Position numbers and translations under genes: made by a program. Source: JBLYYQ01 sp048550035 (GTDB lineage: Bacteria; Nitrospinota_A; UBA7883; JBLYYQ01). Taken from it: a stretch of 48,439 bases of DNA. The DNA is taken from the NCBI GenBank assembly GCA_048550035.1, contig JBLYYQ010000086.1:1-48439 (forward strand), given 5' to 3'. Under the pieces are notes generated by a model. It ran no database searches, was not told the origin of the DNA, and saw nothing but the letters and a program-made list of their open reading frames with translations. This document shows, piece by piece, positions 1 through 8,585 of the stretch (position 1 is the first letter of the stretch; each line of letters begins with the position of its first letter).

Positions 1-623
1 AAGGTTATAATTTCATGTAGGCGGTTCTTATCATTAAATATTGTGTCATCAATAGCCGAGCTTACCTTCTCTATAAAAGTCTTGACCATAATCTCTGCTA
101 CAACCTTTGATGTAGCATTTCTTGTAAAATAATAGGTTTCAGGATAGAGGTAGCCTTCTAGTGATACACCTTTTAAAAAATTATATTCACTACCACGCTC
201 AAGGGAGAGTGCAAATTCAATGAAATCATCACCCCCTTTGATCGGACTTGCATCTAATAGATTTGCGATATCTTTGATACTACTCCCTTCAGGCACTGTC
301 AATTTATGTAGCAGTGATTTCCCATCTGTTATAATCTCAACAATTTTAGATATCGAATATGATCGGTTTAGACTATATTCACCCGCCTTAATCTTGGTGC
401 CGACTCTCCAGAGCCTTACATGAAATTCAAATAGCACTCCAGAGCCGATTAGCTCCTCACTCATTAATTTTTTCTTGATTTGATTAAGAGTATCACCATG
501 CTCTATATTAATAATAATATCGGCCGATGGATCTCCTTCCTTATGAATCAGAAGGGAATAGGTCAAAGCAAGTAACAAAATAGAAGTAAATACTGTAATC
601 GTTATTACTGTTATCTTCTTCAT
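1..623 (-). CDS. mltG: Endolytic murein transglycosylase MltG (YceG-like), partial (3' end outside window)
   Basis: Reading the minus strand from an ATG at 623 gives 207 uninterrupted codons that run off the window at base 1. The protein begins MKKITVITITVFTSILLLAL, a short cytoplasmic end followed by one membrane segment. It then has a LysM-like/YceG fold region with 'AGEYSL', 'VPEGSS' and the family signature 'LEGYLYPETYYF'. MltG cleaves nascent glycan strands at the inner membrane and helps set strand length. The catalytic Glu lies further downstream in the family and is not in this window. The start codon sits 9 bases after the ruvX stop codon, and ruvX-mltG neighbourhoods are common. Identification is from recognised motifs and is strong although the gene is incomplete. 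Confidence 0.85.
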   Translation of the reverse strand, partial: MKKITVITITVFTSILLLALTYSLLIHKEGDPSADIIINIEHGDTLNQIKKKLMSEELIGSGVLFEFHVRLWRVGTKIKAGEYSLNRSYSISKIVEIITDGKSLLHKLTVPEGSSIKDIANLLDASPIKGGDDFIEFALSLERGSEYNFLKGVSLEGYLYPETYYFTRNATSKVVAEIMVKTFIEKVSSAIDDTIFNDKNRLHEIIT

Positions 624-632
624 ATTGTAAGT

Positions 633-1058
633 TTAACAAGCTCCATCTGATTTAAGCCAGTCAGAAAGTATTATTTGGGCGGCAATCTGATCTCGCAACT
701 CTTTTCGTCGCTTTCGATTAGTTTTAATATTGCTCATAACTTCATCTGCCTCAATCGAACTTAATCGTTCATCATGAAGAACGATCTTTAGCCCTGGTAG
801 ATCTCTCTCTAACTTTTTGGATAGCTCCTGATATTTTTTTGACTGCTCTCCTATAGAACCATCCATGTTAAGTGGATTGCCAACTACTATCACCTCTAGA
901 TCATACTCGTCTAAAATCTCTTTTATATTCTTAAGATCATCTTTGTACCCTCGCTTCTCCCACGATTTCAACGGTTGAACCGTTATTCTAAGATCATCAG
1001 TAATAGCCGCACCACTTCTTTTACTTCCAATATCTAAACCTAAGATCCGCTTATTCAT
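633..1058 (-). CDS. ruvX: Holliday junction resolvase-like / pre-16S rRNA nuclease RuvX (YqgF)
   Basis: A 141-residue RNase H-fold protein of normal family length. It starts with the diagnostic 'RILGLDIGSKRSGAAITDD' strand carrying the first catalytic Asp. Further on it has 'VVGNPLNMDGS' and 'LHDERLSSIEAD', then the C-terminal 'DQIAAQIILSDWL' helix with the last acidic residue. The family takes part in maturation of the 16S rRNA 5' end and has been proposed to act on Holliday junctions. The start codon overlaps the end of bioDA by 8 bases, so translation is probably coupled. It is followed closely by mltG. Confidence 0.93.
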   Translation of the reverse strand: MNKRILGLDIGSKRSGAAITDDLRITVQPLKSWEKRGYKDDLKNIKEILDEYDLEVIVVGNPLNMDGSIGEQSKKYQELSKKLERDLPGLKIVLHDERLSSIEADEVMSNIKTNRKRRKELRDQIAAQIILSDWLKSDGAC

Positions 1059-3123
1059 AAGATCCGATAAGAGATTCTATCGAATCATAAAGTATCTCTG
1101 TCATATATTTTAATTCATCATCACTGATAACGACGGCAGGGACAAGTGGTATAATATCTCCTAGCGGACGAATGAGCAGAGCGCTCTCTTTCGCTTTTCT
1201 GGCAACTGCCTCCCCTATATATAGTGAAGGGTCAAATCGCTCTTTACTATCTCTATCTCTGACAAGCTCAATCCCTGCTATTAGACCTCGTTGTCTCACC
1301 TGACCTACTATACTTAGCTCAAGAAATCTCGATAGTAGATCTGATAGCAGAGCCCCCTTTTCATTTATTAATTGAACTATATTTCGCTCTTTAATTAATT
1401 TAATATTCTCTTTAGCAACTGCCGCACCTAGTTGATTCGCTGTATAGGTATGCCCATGGAAGAATGTACGCTCTTGATATGAGCCCCCTAAAAATTGATC
1501 GTAGATTTTGTTCGTTGCCATTGTCGCTGCAAATGGGAGCGATCCACTACTGATAGTTTTTGATAAGCTCATTATATCAGGAGTAACAGCTTCATGATCT
1601 GAGGCGAACATCTTACCTGTTCGGCCAAATCCAGTTGCAACTTCGTCAGCAATAAACAGAACATTATATTTAGATGTTAGTTCTCTAGCCCCTTTTAGAT
1701 AGCCAGCCGGATGAGTTATAATACCACCTGGCATCTGAACTATCGGCTCGATAATAAATGCCACAATCTCGTCATCATGGGCTATTAGTGCATCCTCAAG
1801 TAATGATAGACATTCGATATTGCAGCTTGCCTGATCTAATTTCAATGGGCAGCGATAGCAATATGGTGGCTCTACAAAAATAACATCTGCAATAAACTCT
1901 TTGAATAATCGTCTATATATATCTACTCCGCCAACTGACATTGCTCCGAATGTGTCTCCATGATATGCCGACTTTAGTGCAAGAAATTTCGTACGTTTAG
2001 TGCTATCACCATGTAGTTGCTTTGTATATTGGATCGCCATCTTCAATCCTACCTCTACTGCAGTCGATCCATTATCGGAATAGAAAACTCGCTCTAAGCC
2101 TGCCGGTGTCATCTCAACTAATAGCTCTGCTAGCTCAATCGCAGGACGATTCGATAGCCCTAAAAATGTCGAGTGGGCAATCTTCCCATATTGATTGGTT
2201 AATGCATTTTGTAATCTTAACTCTTGATGCCCATGAAGATTGCACCAGTAGCTAGCAAAAAAATCTTTATATTTTTTACCATGAATATCTTGAAGGGTTA
2301 TTTTATCGCCACTTTCAATAATTGTTATCGACTCTTCTTCCCATCTACTCATCTGAGTGAATGGATGCCAGAGGTAGCGCTTATCTTTAGATTCTAAACT
2401 TGCCTTATCTTCTTGATCCTGCCGGTCTAGCTCTAAAATTTTATCTACATCTATATTCTTTTCAAACTCATTGACCAAAGAGTCAGATGAAAACTTTTCA
2501 AGGTAAGGCAACCGCCCAAAAAAATTCAATCTCTCCTCGTTAATAAAGTAATCGCTATCGACCGGCAGATCTGGCTTCGCCTGATATTGATTGACAATCA
2601 GACCTAAAAGATCAGCACCTTTTGATTCTGTCATCGCCTTGGCCATCAATATCTGACTAATTGAACCTAAGTATGAGTGTGAGACTATTATAGTCATAGC
2701 ATTAAAAAACTTAGGGAGATTTGCATTGTAAAATGAGCTTGAAATCGGTGTCAATACTCCTCCAACACCTTCAATAATTAGGAAATCATATTTAGATTTT
2801 AGTTTTAAATAGTCCGAATAAATTTTGTCAAGGCTGATTTTGGCTCTATCTTCTTTTGCCGCATGGTAAGGAGAGGCTGGCATCTTAAAACGATAACTAC
2901 TAATTTCAGTAAGCTTATCGGTAACCCCAGAAACCTCTTTTAAAAACTGACCATCACTACCACCAAGAGCCAGATCTCCAAGATCACTCAGCCCTGTCTC
3001 AATCGGCTTCATAACCCCAACATTTAATCCGCGGCTCCGAAGCGTAGCTGCTAAACCACCTGCTACCATGCTCTTGCCGACCGATGTATCAACACCAATT
3101 ATAAAAATATCACGATTGTACAT
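1051..3123 (-). CDS. bioDA: Bifunctional dethiobiotin synthetase / DAPA aminotransferase (BioD-BioA fusion)
   Basis: A 690-residue fusion of two consecutive biotin steps. Residues ~1-225 are BioD: P-loop 'GVDTSVGKS', 'MKPIETG' and 'LIIEGVGGVLTP', for ATP-dependent closure of the ureido ring of DAPA. Residues ~245-690 are BioA, a class III PLP aminotransferase: 'YLWHPFTQM' at its start, 'DNGSTAVEVGLKMA', 'FIADEVATGFGRTG', and the PLP lysine in 'SLSKTISSG'. BioA uses S-adenosylmethionine as amino donor in the family. A charged linker (~225-245) joins the halves. In the reaction order BioA acts before BioD although it is C-terminal here. The gene lies between bioC and ruvX in the metK-bio operon. 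No bioF or bioB is present in this window. All motifs look intact, so both activities are expected. Confidence 0.93.
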   Translation of the reverse strand: MYNRDIFIIGVDTSVGKSMVAGGLAATLRSRGLNVGVMKPIETGLSDLGDLALGGSDGQFLKEVSGVTDKLTEISSYRFKMPASPYHAAKEDRAKISLDKIYSDYLKLKSKYDFLIIEGVGGVLTPISSSFYNANLPKFFNAMTIIVSHSYLGSISQILMAKAMTESKGADLLGLIVNQYQAKPDLPVDSDYFINEERLNFFGRLPYLEKFSSDSLVNEFEKNIDVDKILELDRQDQEDKASLESKDKRYLWHPFTQMSRWEEESITIIESGDKITLQDIHGKKYKDFFASYWCNLHGHQELRLQNALTNQYGKIAHSTFLGLSNRPAIELAELLVEMTPAGLERVFYSDNGSTAVEVGLKMAIQYTKQLHGDSTKRTKFLALKSAYHGDTFGAMSVGGVDIYRRLFKEFIADVIFVEPPYCYRCPLKLDQASCNIECLSLLEDALIAHDDEIVAFIIEPIVQMPGGIITHPAGYLKGARELTSKYNVLFIADEVATGFGRTGKMFASDHEAVTPDIMSLSKTISSGSLPFAATMATNKIYDQFLGGSYQERTFFHGHTYTANQLGAAVAKENIKLIKERNIVQLINEKGALLSDLLSRFLELSIVGQVRQRGLIAGIELVRDRDSKERFDPSLYIGEAVARKAKESALLIRPLGDIIPLVPAVVISDDELKYMTEILYDSIESLIGSYE

Positions 3124-3150
3124 AGACTATTATCCTATTTCTAAACTGAT

Positions 3151-3954
3151 TTAGCGGAGAGTCGCATGGAAATATAGAAGATTATATGTTGCGTAAACAT
3201 TATTTGCGCTAGTCGAAAAATTTCGACTGTATATATCTAAAAACTGATCCATTATTTGTCGCCGTCCTAATCCATGTCTAGATAAAGCATAGCCAGAGCT
3301 TGCCCCGACACCTTTTATACTTTTTAAGAGCATCTTAACATCTGAATAATAGCTTCTCTTTGGCTCAGAGTAAACTGTAACTGTATTAAACCCACTCTTA
3401 GTTAACGCTTCTGTTAGTTTCTCTTCTGTATGAAAGTTATGTAAATGATTCAATTCTACCGATCGATTCGTAACTCGTAGCGCCTCCTTAATTGAATAGT
3501 CAATTTCGATTAGACTTTTTGCACCGAGTGTAACAAAAAAAAGCTTTCCGTTAGTTTTTAGGATACGTCCTATTTCTAAAAACAGTCGGTCAAGATCTGC
3601 TATCCATTGCAACATTAAGCTTGAGGCCACAATCTCAAATGATCCTGATCTAAGCGGAAGTTTTTCAGCATCTCCCTGTAAAATAAGGCTAGATTGTAAT
3701 TTTTCCTTTGCCAGTTTTGCCATATTAAATGCAATATCTACTCCGACTATTCTTTCAAGATTAATATATTCTTTTAGTAGAGCAGTTAATGTTGCATCGC
3801 CTATCCCAAGGTCTAGGTAGCTCTGATAAGTTAAGCTCCCTTCATCTTTTATAAGTGACGCTAAATTCTGAGCTGCAAAACGTTGAAGTCTGTTGTGCTT
3901 GCTATATTGATCTGCATTTTTATTAAATGATCGTTTTATTATCAACTTGCACAA
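3151..3954 (-). CDS. bioC: Malonyl-[acyl-carrier protein] O-methyltransferase BioC
   Basis: A 267-residue class I SAM methyltransferase. The family-typical start 'FNKNADQYSKHNRLQRFAA' is followed by a glycine-rich SAM motif 'YLDLGIGDATLT', 'VGVDIAF' and 'LILQGDAEKLPLRSGSFEIVASSLMLQW', the last strongly BioC-like. BioC methylates malonyl-ACP to start pimeloyl assembly on the fatty acid synthase. Its neighbour BioH removes that methyl group at the end, so the pair is functionally complete here. It sits 8 bases after bioH and 27 bases before bioDA. Its SAM requirement may explain the metK gene at the head of the operon. Confidence 0.88.
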   Translation of the reverse strand: MCKLIIKRSFNKNADQYSKHNRLQRFAAQNLASLIKDEGSLTYQSYLDLGIGDATLTALLKEYINLERIVGVDIAFNMAKLAKEKLQSSLILQGDAEKLPLRSGSFEIVASSLMLQWIADLDRLFLEIGRILKTNGKLFFVTLGAKSLIEIDYSIKEALRVTNRSVELNHLHNFHTEEKLTEALTKSGFNTVTVYSEPKRSYYSDVKMLLKSIKGVGASSGYALSRHGLGRRQIMDQFLDIYSRNFSTSANNVYATYNLLYFHATLR

Positions 3955-3962
3955 AAGAACCT

Positions 3963-4790
3963 TTAGTTTCCAGTTGTAAGGAATTTTTCTATTCGTAGCG
4001 AAAGTTTATTAAGCGCCGTTAACTGTGGAGCATGACCTACATTCTTGATATTAAACTTAACAATATTTTTAAAGAGTTTATACCAGTATAGTTGAGACTT
4101 GATCGGTGTTACATTATCAATCTCGCCATGTGCTAAAAGAAGTGGGGTTGACATCTTCTCATTATCACTTACTAACAATGTTAAGTCGGTCTTGATAAGC
4201 TCATTTAATGTATCGATTAATACTTTTTTGGGTGGAGGAAAGTTCGCTTCATCCACAAGATGAGTCTCAACCCATTTGCGGCTTTCATCATCAACTTTCT
4301 CATTAGATGCAAGTAGCATTCCTACAAATGATCGGAGTCCAAACTCATGATCTTCGTTTAATAGTTTAAGTGTTTTTTTTAAGGTAGCTTTAGGCTGACC
4401 CATGTCAGACTCTTCTTTACTATCGACCGCAAACTTCGCTGTTGCAGAGAGGAATATGAGCGATGCCGGAGATGGACCTACCTTTTTTAATGCATATAAC
4501 GCTGCGATCGCTCCTCCCATTGACCATCCTAGCAATGTGAACGGTCCTCCTTTGATCTTCTCAGTCACAACCTCTTTTACTATATTACAGTACCGACTAT
4601 AACTGTATGGTCCTTGATCTGATTTCAGCTCGCCATGACCTGGCAGGTCCAAAAGTATCGTTCTAAATTTGCTCGATAACGATTTTGCTAATGGGTAGAG
4701 TGCTTTTTTTGTCTGACCCCACCCATGGAGCATCACAAGAGGATGTCCATCACCTATATCTAAAACTGATTCAGCCCGAAAGGTAGTCAT
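3963..4790 (-). CDS. bioH: Pimeloyl-[acyl-carrier protein] methyl ester esterase BioH
   Basis: A 275-residue alpha/beta hydrolase. The oxyanion region is 'VMLHGWGQ', the nucleophile elbow 'LLGWSMGG' matches the GWSxGG of BioH, the acid is in 'AHGEIDNVTP' and the catalytic His in 'VGHAPQL'. BioH releases pimeloyl-ACP from its methyl ester after BioC-primed elongation. The position directly upstream of bioC supports this over a generic carboxylesterase. Its start overlaps the end of metK by 4 bases. The substrate is inferred from motif and context. Confidence 0.85.
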   Translation of the reverse strand: MTTFRAESVLDIGDGHPLVMLHGWGQTKKALYPLAKSLSSKFRTILLDLPGHGELKSDQGPYSYSRYCNIVKEVVTEKIKGGPFTLLGWSMGGAIAALYALKKVGPSPASLIFLSATAKFAVDSKEESDMGQPKATLKKTLKLLNEDHEFGLRSFVGMLLASNEKVDDESRKWVETHLVDEANFPPPKKVLIDTLNELIKTDLTLLVSDNEKMSTPLLLAHGEIDNVTPIKSQLYWYKLFKNIVKFNIKNVGHAPQLTALNKLSLRIEKFLTTGN

Positions 4791-5959
4791 AACTTTGCTT
4801 CTCTTCTTAACTTATCTTTTAAATCTACCCGCTCCCAAGTAAACTCTGGGAGCTCTCTCCCAAAATGACCATAAGCTGCCGTTCTACGATATATTGGTCG
4901 TTTTAGATCTAAACTTTTAATGATTCCATAAGGGGTAAGATCAAAATTGTTACAGATTAGATCATAGATTATTTCGTGCGATACCTTTTCACTCTGAAAT
5001 GTTTCAACAAAAAGTGAGACCGGCTCTGCTACTCCTATTGCGTATGCTAGCTGTACTTGACATCGATCTACAATCCCTGCCGCAACAAGGTTCTTAGCAA
5101 TATATCTTCCCATGTATGATGCCGAACGATCAACTTTCGATGGATCTTTACCTGAAAATGCTCCTCCTCCATGCGCACTTATACCGCCATAAGTATCAAC
5201 TATGATCTTCCGACCGGTCAGACCTGTATCACCATGCGGACCCCCTATAATAAAACGACCTGTCGGGTTGATATGGTATTTTATCTCCCCATTTGACAAT
5301 CTCAGTTCATCTAGAACCGGCCCTATAACATCCTTGATCATCTTGCTTGAGAGCTCGCTTGAACTTATATCTTCTGAATGTTGTGTCGACAATACTATTG
5401 TATCAACCCTCGTTGGCTTCCCATCTTGATATTCAATTGTGGCTTGAGCTTTCGCATCAGGGCGAAGAAAAGGGGCATCTCCACTCTTCCTATATTTCGA
5501 TAGCTGCTCTAATATCTTATGTGACAGCATAATAGGTAGAGGCATCAATTCTTTGGTCTCATTGCATGCGTAACCAAACATTATACCTTGATCGCCTGCT
5601 CCTTGTGCTTTCGGGTCTGACCTTCGAACACCCATTGCAATGTCAGACGATTGGCTATGCATACAGTTTAAGATCGCGCAACTTTTATAATCAAATCCTA
5701 GCTCAGATGAATCATACCCTATATCTTTTATAATAGATCTAATCTCTTCTTCAAAGTTGAGATTAATCTTATCTTTGACACTATATTCGCCACCTATTAG
5801 AACTAAACCGGTGGTAACAAAAGCTTCGCACGCCAGATGAGCATCTTTATCAATCGATAAAAGCTTATCCAAAATTGCATCTGAAATTTGATCTGCTATC
5901 TTGTCAGGATGACCTTCTGATACAGATTCAGATGTGAAGAGATAATTGTTCTTTGACAT
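4787..5959 (-). CDS. metK: S-adenosylmethionine synthetase (methionine adenosyltransferase)
   Basis: A 390-residue full-length MetK. It starts 'LFTSESVSEGHPDKIADQIS' and contains 'GAGDQGIMFGYA', 'GRFIIGGPHGDTGLTGRKI' and the Lys/Asp-rich 'HGGGAFSGKDPSKVDRSA' active-site motif. It makes SAM from methionine and ATP. It is the first gene of the run metK-bioH-bioC-bioDA-ruvX-mltG, with a 4-base overlap into bioH. That links SAM supply to two SAM consumers, BioC and BioA. It diverges from infA across 134 bases that I see as promoter space; no SAM riboswitch was recognised there. Confidence 0.97.
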   Translation of the reverse strand: MSKNNYLFTSESVSEGHPDKIADQISDAILDKLLSIDKDAHLACEAFVTTGLVLIGGEYSVKDKINLNFEEEIRSIIKDIGYDSSELGFDYKSCAILNCMHSQSSDIAMGVRRSDPKAQGAGDQGIMFGYACNETKELMPLPIMLSHKILEQLSKYRKSGDAPFLRPDAKAQATIEYQDGKPTRVDTIVLSTQHSEDISSSELSSKMIKDVIGPVLDELRLSNGEIKYHINPTGRFIIGGPHGDTGLTGRKIIVDTYGGISAHGGGAFSGKDPSKVDRSASYMGRYIAKNLVAAGIVDRCQVQLAYAIGVAEPVSLFVETFQSEKVSHEIIYDLICNNFDLTPYGIIKSLDLKRPIYRRTAAYGHFGRELPEFTWERVDLKDKLRREAKL

Positions 5960-6004
5960 CTATACCTTAAAATTAATCTTATAATAGTTGAGTTATTTAA
6001 TATT

Positions 6005-6034
6005 TTGAATTAAATATTTTTTCTATTGTATAAT
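6005..6034 (+). promoter_or_regulatory. Candidate sigma70-type promoter for infA
   Basis: TTGAAT at 6005-6010 and a perfect TATAAT at 6029-6034 are separated by 18 bases. They lie 60 bases before the infA start in the AT-rich metK/infA divergent spacer. The -35 match is moderate (4 of 6). The opposite strand of the same spacer has TATTAT-type -10 candidates for metK but nothing compelling. Confidence 0.4.
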
Positions 6035-6093
6035 AACAGATTAAATATAAATTACACTTTACAATTTTTTTTGTAAGCTCAAAATAGGATACG

Positions 6094-6384
6094 ATGGTAA
6101 AACGCGCACGGAAGGGACGGGCACCAAGAAAGGATCGGAGAAGAGATCCGCTTGAAAAGAAGGAAAGCTCCGCTGAAAAAGCTGTTGAAGTTGAAGGGAA
6201 TGTCATGGAAGCCTTACCTAATGGGATGTTTAAAGTCAAGCTTCCTAACGATCTTGTTATTCTTGCACATGTCTCTGGTAAAATGCGTAAGTTCTTTATT
6301 CGGATACTACCTGGCGATCTTGTTAAAGTAGAACTCTCTCCTTATGATCTGACCAGAGGAAGGATAACTTTTCGCCATAAATAA
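6094..6384 (+). CDS. infA: Translation initiation factor IF-1 with basic N-terminal extension
   Basis: A 96-residue protein. Its last ~70 residues are a standard S1-like IF-1 domain: 'VEGNVMEALPNGMFKVKLPN', 'AHVSGKMRKFFIRILPGD' and 'VELSPYDLTRGRI'. IF-1 occupies the ribosomal A site during initiation and is usually ~72 residues. The first ~27 residues are an unusual Lys/Arg-rich tail (KRARKGRAPRKDRRR...). AGGA at 6086-6089, 4 bases before the ATG at 6094, supports this long start. There is no equally good ATG nearer the conserved core except an internal Met well inside it. The gene is on the plus strand between two minus-strand operons, ends 2 bases from the soxZ stop codon, and is transcribed convergently with it. 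Confidence 0.92.
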   Translation: MVKRARKGRAPRKDRRRDPLEKKESSAEKAVEVEGNVMEALPNGMFKVKLPNDLVILAHVSGKMRKFFIRILPGDLVKVELSPYDLTRGRITFRHK

Positions 6385-6386
6385 AA

Positions 6387-6719
6387 CTAGCCGACTGTTA
6401 GTTTCTCTATTTGCTCAAACTTGGCTCCCGATAGATCTTTCCATGTAATTTTCAGGTCGCTCGCTTTCTCTATCACCACTGTAAGCTCAAAATATGGATT
6501 ATTACTCACTCCAGGTGAGAGATCTAGCTTGAATATTCGTTTAGAATCTAAAAATATTTCACCGGCTATGATATAGTTGACCGGTTCCATTTTGCCAGTT
6601 GCCGGATCTGTAATTAGGCCATTATTGTTAGGATGAGTAATGATAGTTTTCAGGGTAAATGGTTTACCCTTCGTTATCGGTCCATCAACCTTAACTCTGA
6701 TCTTTCCAATATTTGCCAT
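6387..6719 (-). CDS. soxZ: Sulfur-oxidation carrier subunit SoxZ
   Basis: A 110-residue protein starting 'MANIGKIRVKVDGP'. It has an immunoglobulin-like fold with the SoxZ-typical 'IITHPNNNGLITDPATGK', 'YIIAGEIFLDSKRIFKLDLSPGVSNNPYFEL' and 'LKITWKDLSGA'. SoxZ pairs with SoxY to form the periplasmic carrier to which thiosulfate or other sulfur intermediates are covalently attached. The start chosen at 6719 makes a TAATG overlap with the soxY stop codon; an upstream in-frame ATG would extend it by only three residues. No soxA, soxB, soxX or soxCD is nearby. Confidence 0.9.
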   Translation of the reverse strand: MANIGKIRVKVDGPITKGKPFTLKTIITHPNNNGLITDPATGKMEPVNYIIAGEIFLDSKRIFKLDLSPGVSNNPYFELTVVIEKASDLKITWKDLSGAKFEQIEKLTVG

Positions 6720-7171
6720 TAGCCGCACCCTCCAACAGCTACCTGCACTACCTTGCTTTGGGAATATGCTTTTTTATCGCTACCTATAATCACTAACCGA
6801 ACAGTTGATGTCTCCTTCATTCTAATTCTAGTTGCAAATTTGCTATTACCTGGAAATTGCATCGAAAACTCTACCTCGAATATCTTTGGCCTTGGATTAT
6901 TATCAACCCAAAGAGCTGCTTTACTTGCTGTAATTGACCCACCATCAATCTGAATTGGAACTGCACGACCATCCTCTGCCACATTTGCAACATCTAGCTT
7001 CACCAGTTGATCCATTATCTTATTATCAGCAATGAATTTTTTCATCGATTTTTCTACCAATCTTCTATTTTTATTCGCGTTACTTGCAAAAATTGATTTT
7101 GGATTAATCAAAAATGTAGCAAGAAAAGTTAAAAAAAGATGTATTGCACCCCTACGATCTATTTTGTTCAT
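6719..7171 (-). CDS. soxY: Sulfur-oxidation carrier subunit SoxY (Tat-exported)
   Basis: A 150-residue protein with a twin-arginine signal, 'DRRGAIHLFLTFLATFL', consistent with export as a folded SoxYZ pair. The body matches the SoxY/thiosulfate-oxidation carrier fold. The C-terminus is '...VVQVAVGGCG', the swinging arm whose cysteine carries the sulfur substrate. The usual SoxY ending is GGCGG; here the final Gly is absent and the protein stops at GGCG. SoxZ follows with a one-base overlap. The rest of the Sox system is not in this window, so the pair may serve an incomplete Sox pathway. Confidence 0.9.
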   Translation of the reverse strand: MNKIDRRGAIHLFLTFLATFLINPKSIFASNANKNRRLVEKSMKKFIADNKIMDQLVKLDVANVAEDGRAVPIQIDGGSITASKAALWVDNNPRPKIFEVEFSMQFPGNSKFATRIRMKETSTVRLVIIGSDKKAYSQSKVVQVAVGGCG

Positions 7172-7278
7172 ATTTTAAACTCTTTAAATTTGGATGGTAT
7201 TCAATATCTATTATAAGACAGATCTGATTAGCACTCTTAAATTTCGATGACCCTGTTTATTGAAAACTATAAACCTTC

Positions 7279-7809
7279 CTAGCTGACCTGGTTAAATGGA
7301 GAATAATAATCAATATTCTCTTGCTCAACTAACTCAATACCATAACGCTTGAGCTCTTTTAAAACCATCTTAACAGTAGGTTTTATTGCATTAGCAACCG
7401 GATCTGTTAGGACCATTGAATCTTCATCAATATTCTGAGGTTTAGTGCCAATTATGGTTACTTCATTTGGGAGGCTATCGTTGATTTCGGCAAGAGCCAT
7501 AACTTCAAGAAACCCCATATCATGTAGTGAAATTTTCTTACCGATTGTCAGTTTGAACTCATCTAATGAAAATCGATATAGAGTGCCTGCTTCCCCATCA
7601 CCCTTAATTGCATCAAGTACAATAAGATTCTGAGACTCTTCAACATGAGGAAGTAGTGCTAATCCTGAGGTTCCACCATCTATAACATTAACATTTGACG
7701 GGAATATATAGTGACGGGTCAGCTCTTCAATAGCTCGAACGCCAAACCCGTCATCTTTACGTAGTATATTACCTATACCTAGTATTGTTACTTTGTTGTC
7801 CAAAATCAT
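7279..7809 (-). CDS. hyaD: Hydrogenase maturation endopeptidase (HyaD/HybD family)
   Basis: A 176-residue M52 peptidase: 'ILGIGNILRKDDGFGVRAIEEL' with the Ni-sensing acidic residue, 'NLIVLDAIKGDGEAGT' with the second acid, and 'SLHDMGFLEVM' with the metal-binding His. It removes the C-terminal tail of the [NiFe] large subunit after nickel insertion. Its expected substrate, hyaB, is encoded two genes upstream in the same operon and keeps the cleavable tail. It is the last gene of the hydrogenase operon. Confidence 0.92.
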   Translation of the reverse strand: MILDNKVTILGIGNILRKDDGFGVRAIEELTRHYIFPSNVNVIDGGTSGLALLPHVEESQNLIVLDAIKGDGEAGTLYRFSLDEFKLTIGKKISLHDMGFLEVMALAEINDSLPNEVTIIGTKPQNIDEDSMVLTDPVANAIKPTVKMVLKELKRYGIELVEQENIDYYSPFNQVS

Positions 7810-7872
7810 AAAATTATAATTAAACTATAGCTAAATCAAGCAGACATGATCTAGCTATAATAGATATCAAAA

Positions 7873-8565
7873 CTACTTTACATTCCTGAATTTGAACCCA
7901 CCAAAAATTGCAGCTATATGACCATCTCGCCAGATCAGTGTCTTTGCTACCTGCATATAGACATGAGTTATCACTCCTCCTAACATTACCCATAAGAAGA
8001 GATGATGAACCAGCCTTATATTCTGATCAGTCCCCAAAATCCAATAGATAGGGAGCGTAGCGATTCTTAATAACGATCCCCACCAGTAATCAAGTGAGAG
8101 TCCCGCTGCATAGAGGGCAAATCCTGTCCCGATCTGGAGCATACCGATAATAAAAAAAGCTAAAAAGATTAACCCGTCTAATGGATCGGTATGATAATAA
8201 AATGGTGGAGTCTTAAAATTAAAGTAACTTTTAAAAATATCCTTTGCACCTGTTAACCTATCTTTAGTCGGCATAAGCTCAAACCAATCTCTATTAAAAT
8301 TAGAGAAAAATGCTAGATATAAGCGGAGCAAGAGTGAAACACTCATAACAATAGCTGCTACAAAATGGATCAGCCTTATATCAGCCATTACTGTCTGATT
8401 ATAAGCTTCACCCTGTCCATAAAAGAAAGTAGGATCTCCTATATAATAGCCTGTAAGCATCAAGATTGTAATCGCCACAAACATTACCCAATGGATAACT
8501 CTTGTTGTTACATTCCGTACAAAGAAAATCTGTCTCTTCTGTGGAGATATCCAACTTTTAGCCAT
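7873..8565 (-). CDS. hyaC: [NiFe]-hydrogenase cytochrome b subunit (HyaC/HupC-like)
   Basis: A 230-residue integral membrane di-heme cytochrome b. About four hydrophobic segments are visible. Histidines are placed as in HyaC: 'RVIHW' (His25), 'RLIHF' (His67) and the pair region 'RLVHHLFLWVMLGGVITHVYMQ'. It passes electrons from the small-subunit Fe-S chain to the quinone pool and anchors the dimer. It lies 20 bases after hyaB and before the maturation protease. A second paralogous cytochrome b precedes hyaA. Confidence 0.92.
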   Translation of the reverse strand: MAKSWISPQKRQIFFVRNVTTRVIHWVMFVAITILMLTGYYIGDPTFFYGQGEAYNQTVMADIRLIHFVAAIVMSVSLLLRLYLAFFSNFNRDWFELMPTKDRLTGAKDIFKSYFNFKTPPFYYHTDPLDGLIFLAFFIIGMLQIGTGFALYAAGLSLDYWWGSLLRIATLPIYWILGTDQNIRLVHHLFLWVMLGGVITHVYMQVAKTLIWRDGHIAAIFGGFKFRNVK

Positions 8566-8585
8566 AATATTACCTCCGTTAAGCG

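Noticed and set aside
5960..6093. SAM riboswitch upstream of metK
   Set aside because: The spacer is almost purely A/T with no conserved SAM-I/II/III core that I can recognise; it is better read as divergent promoters.
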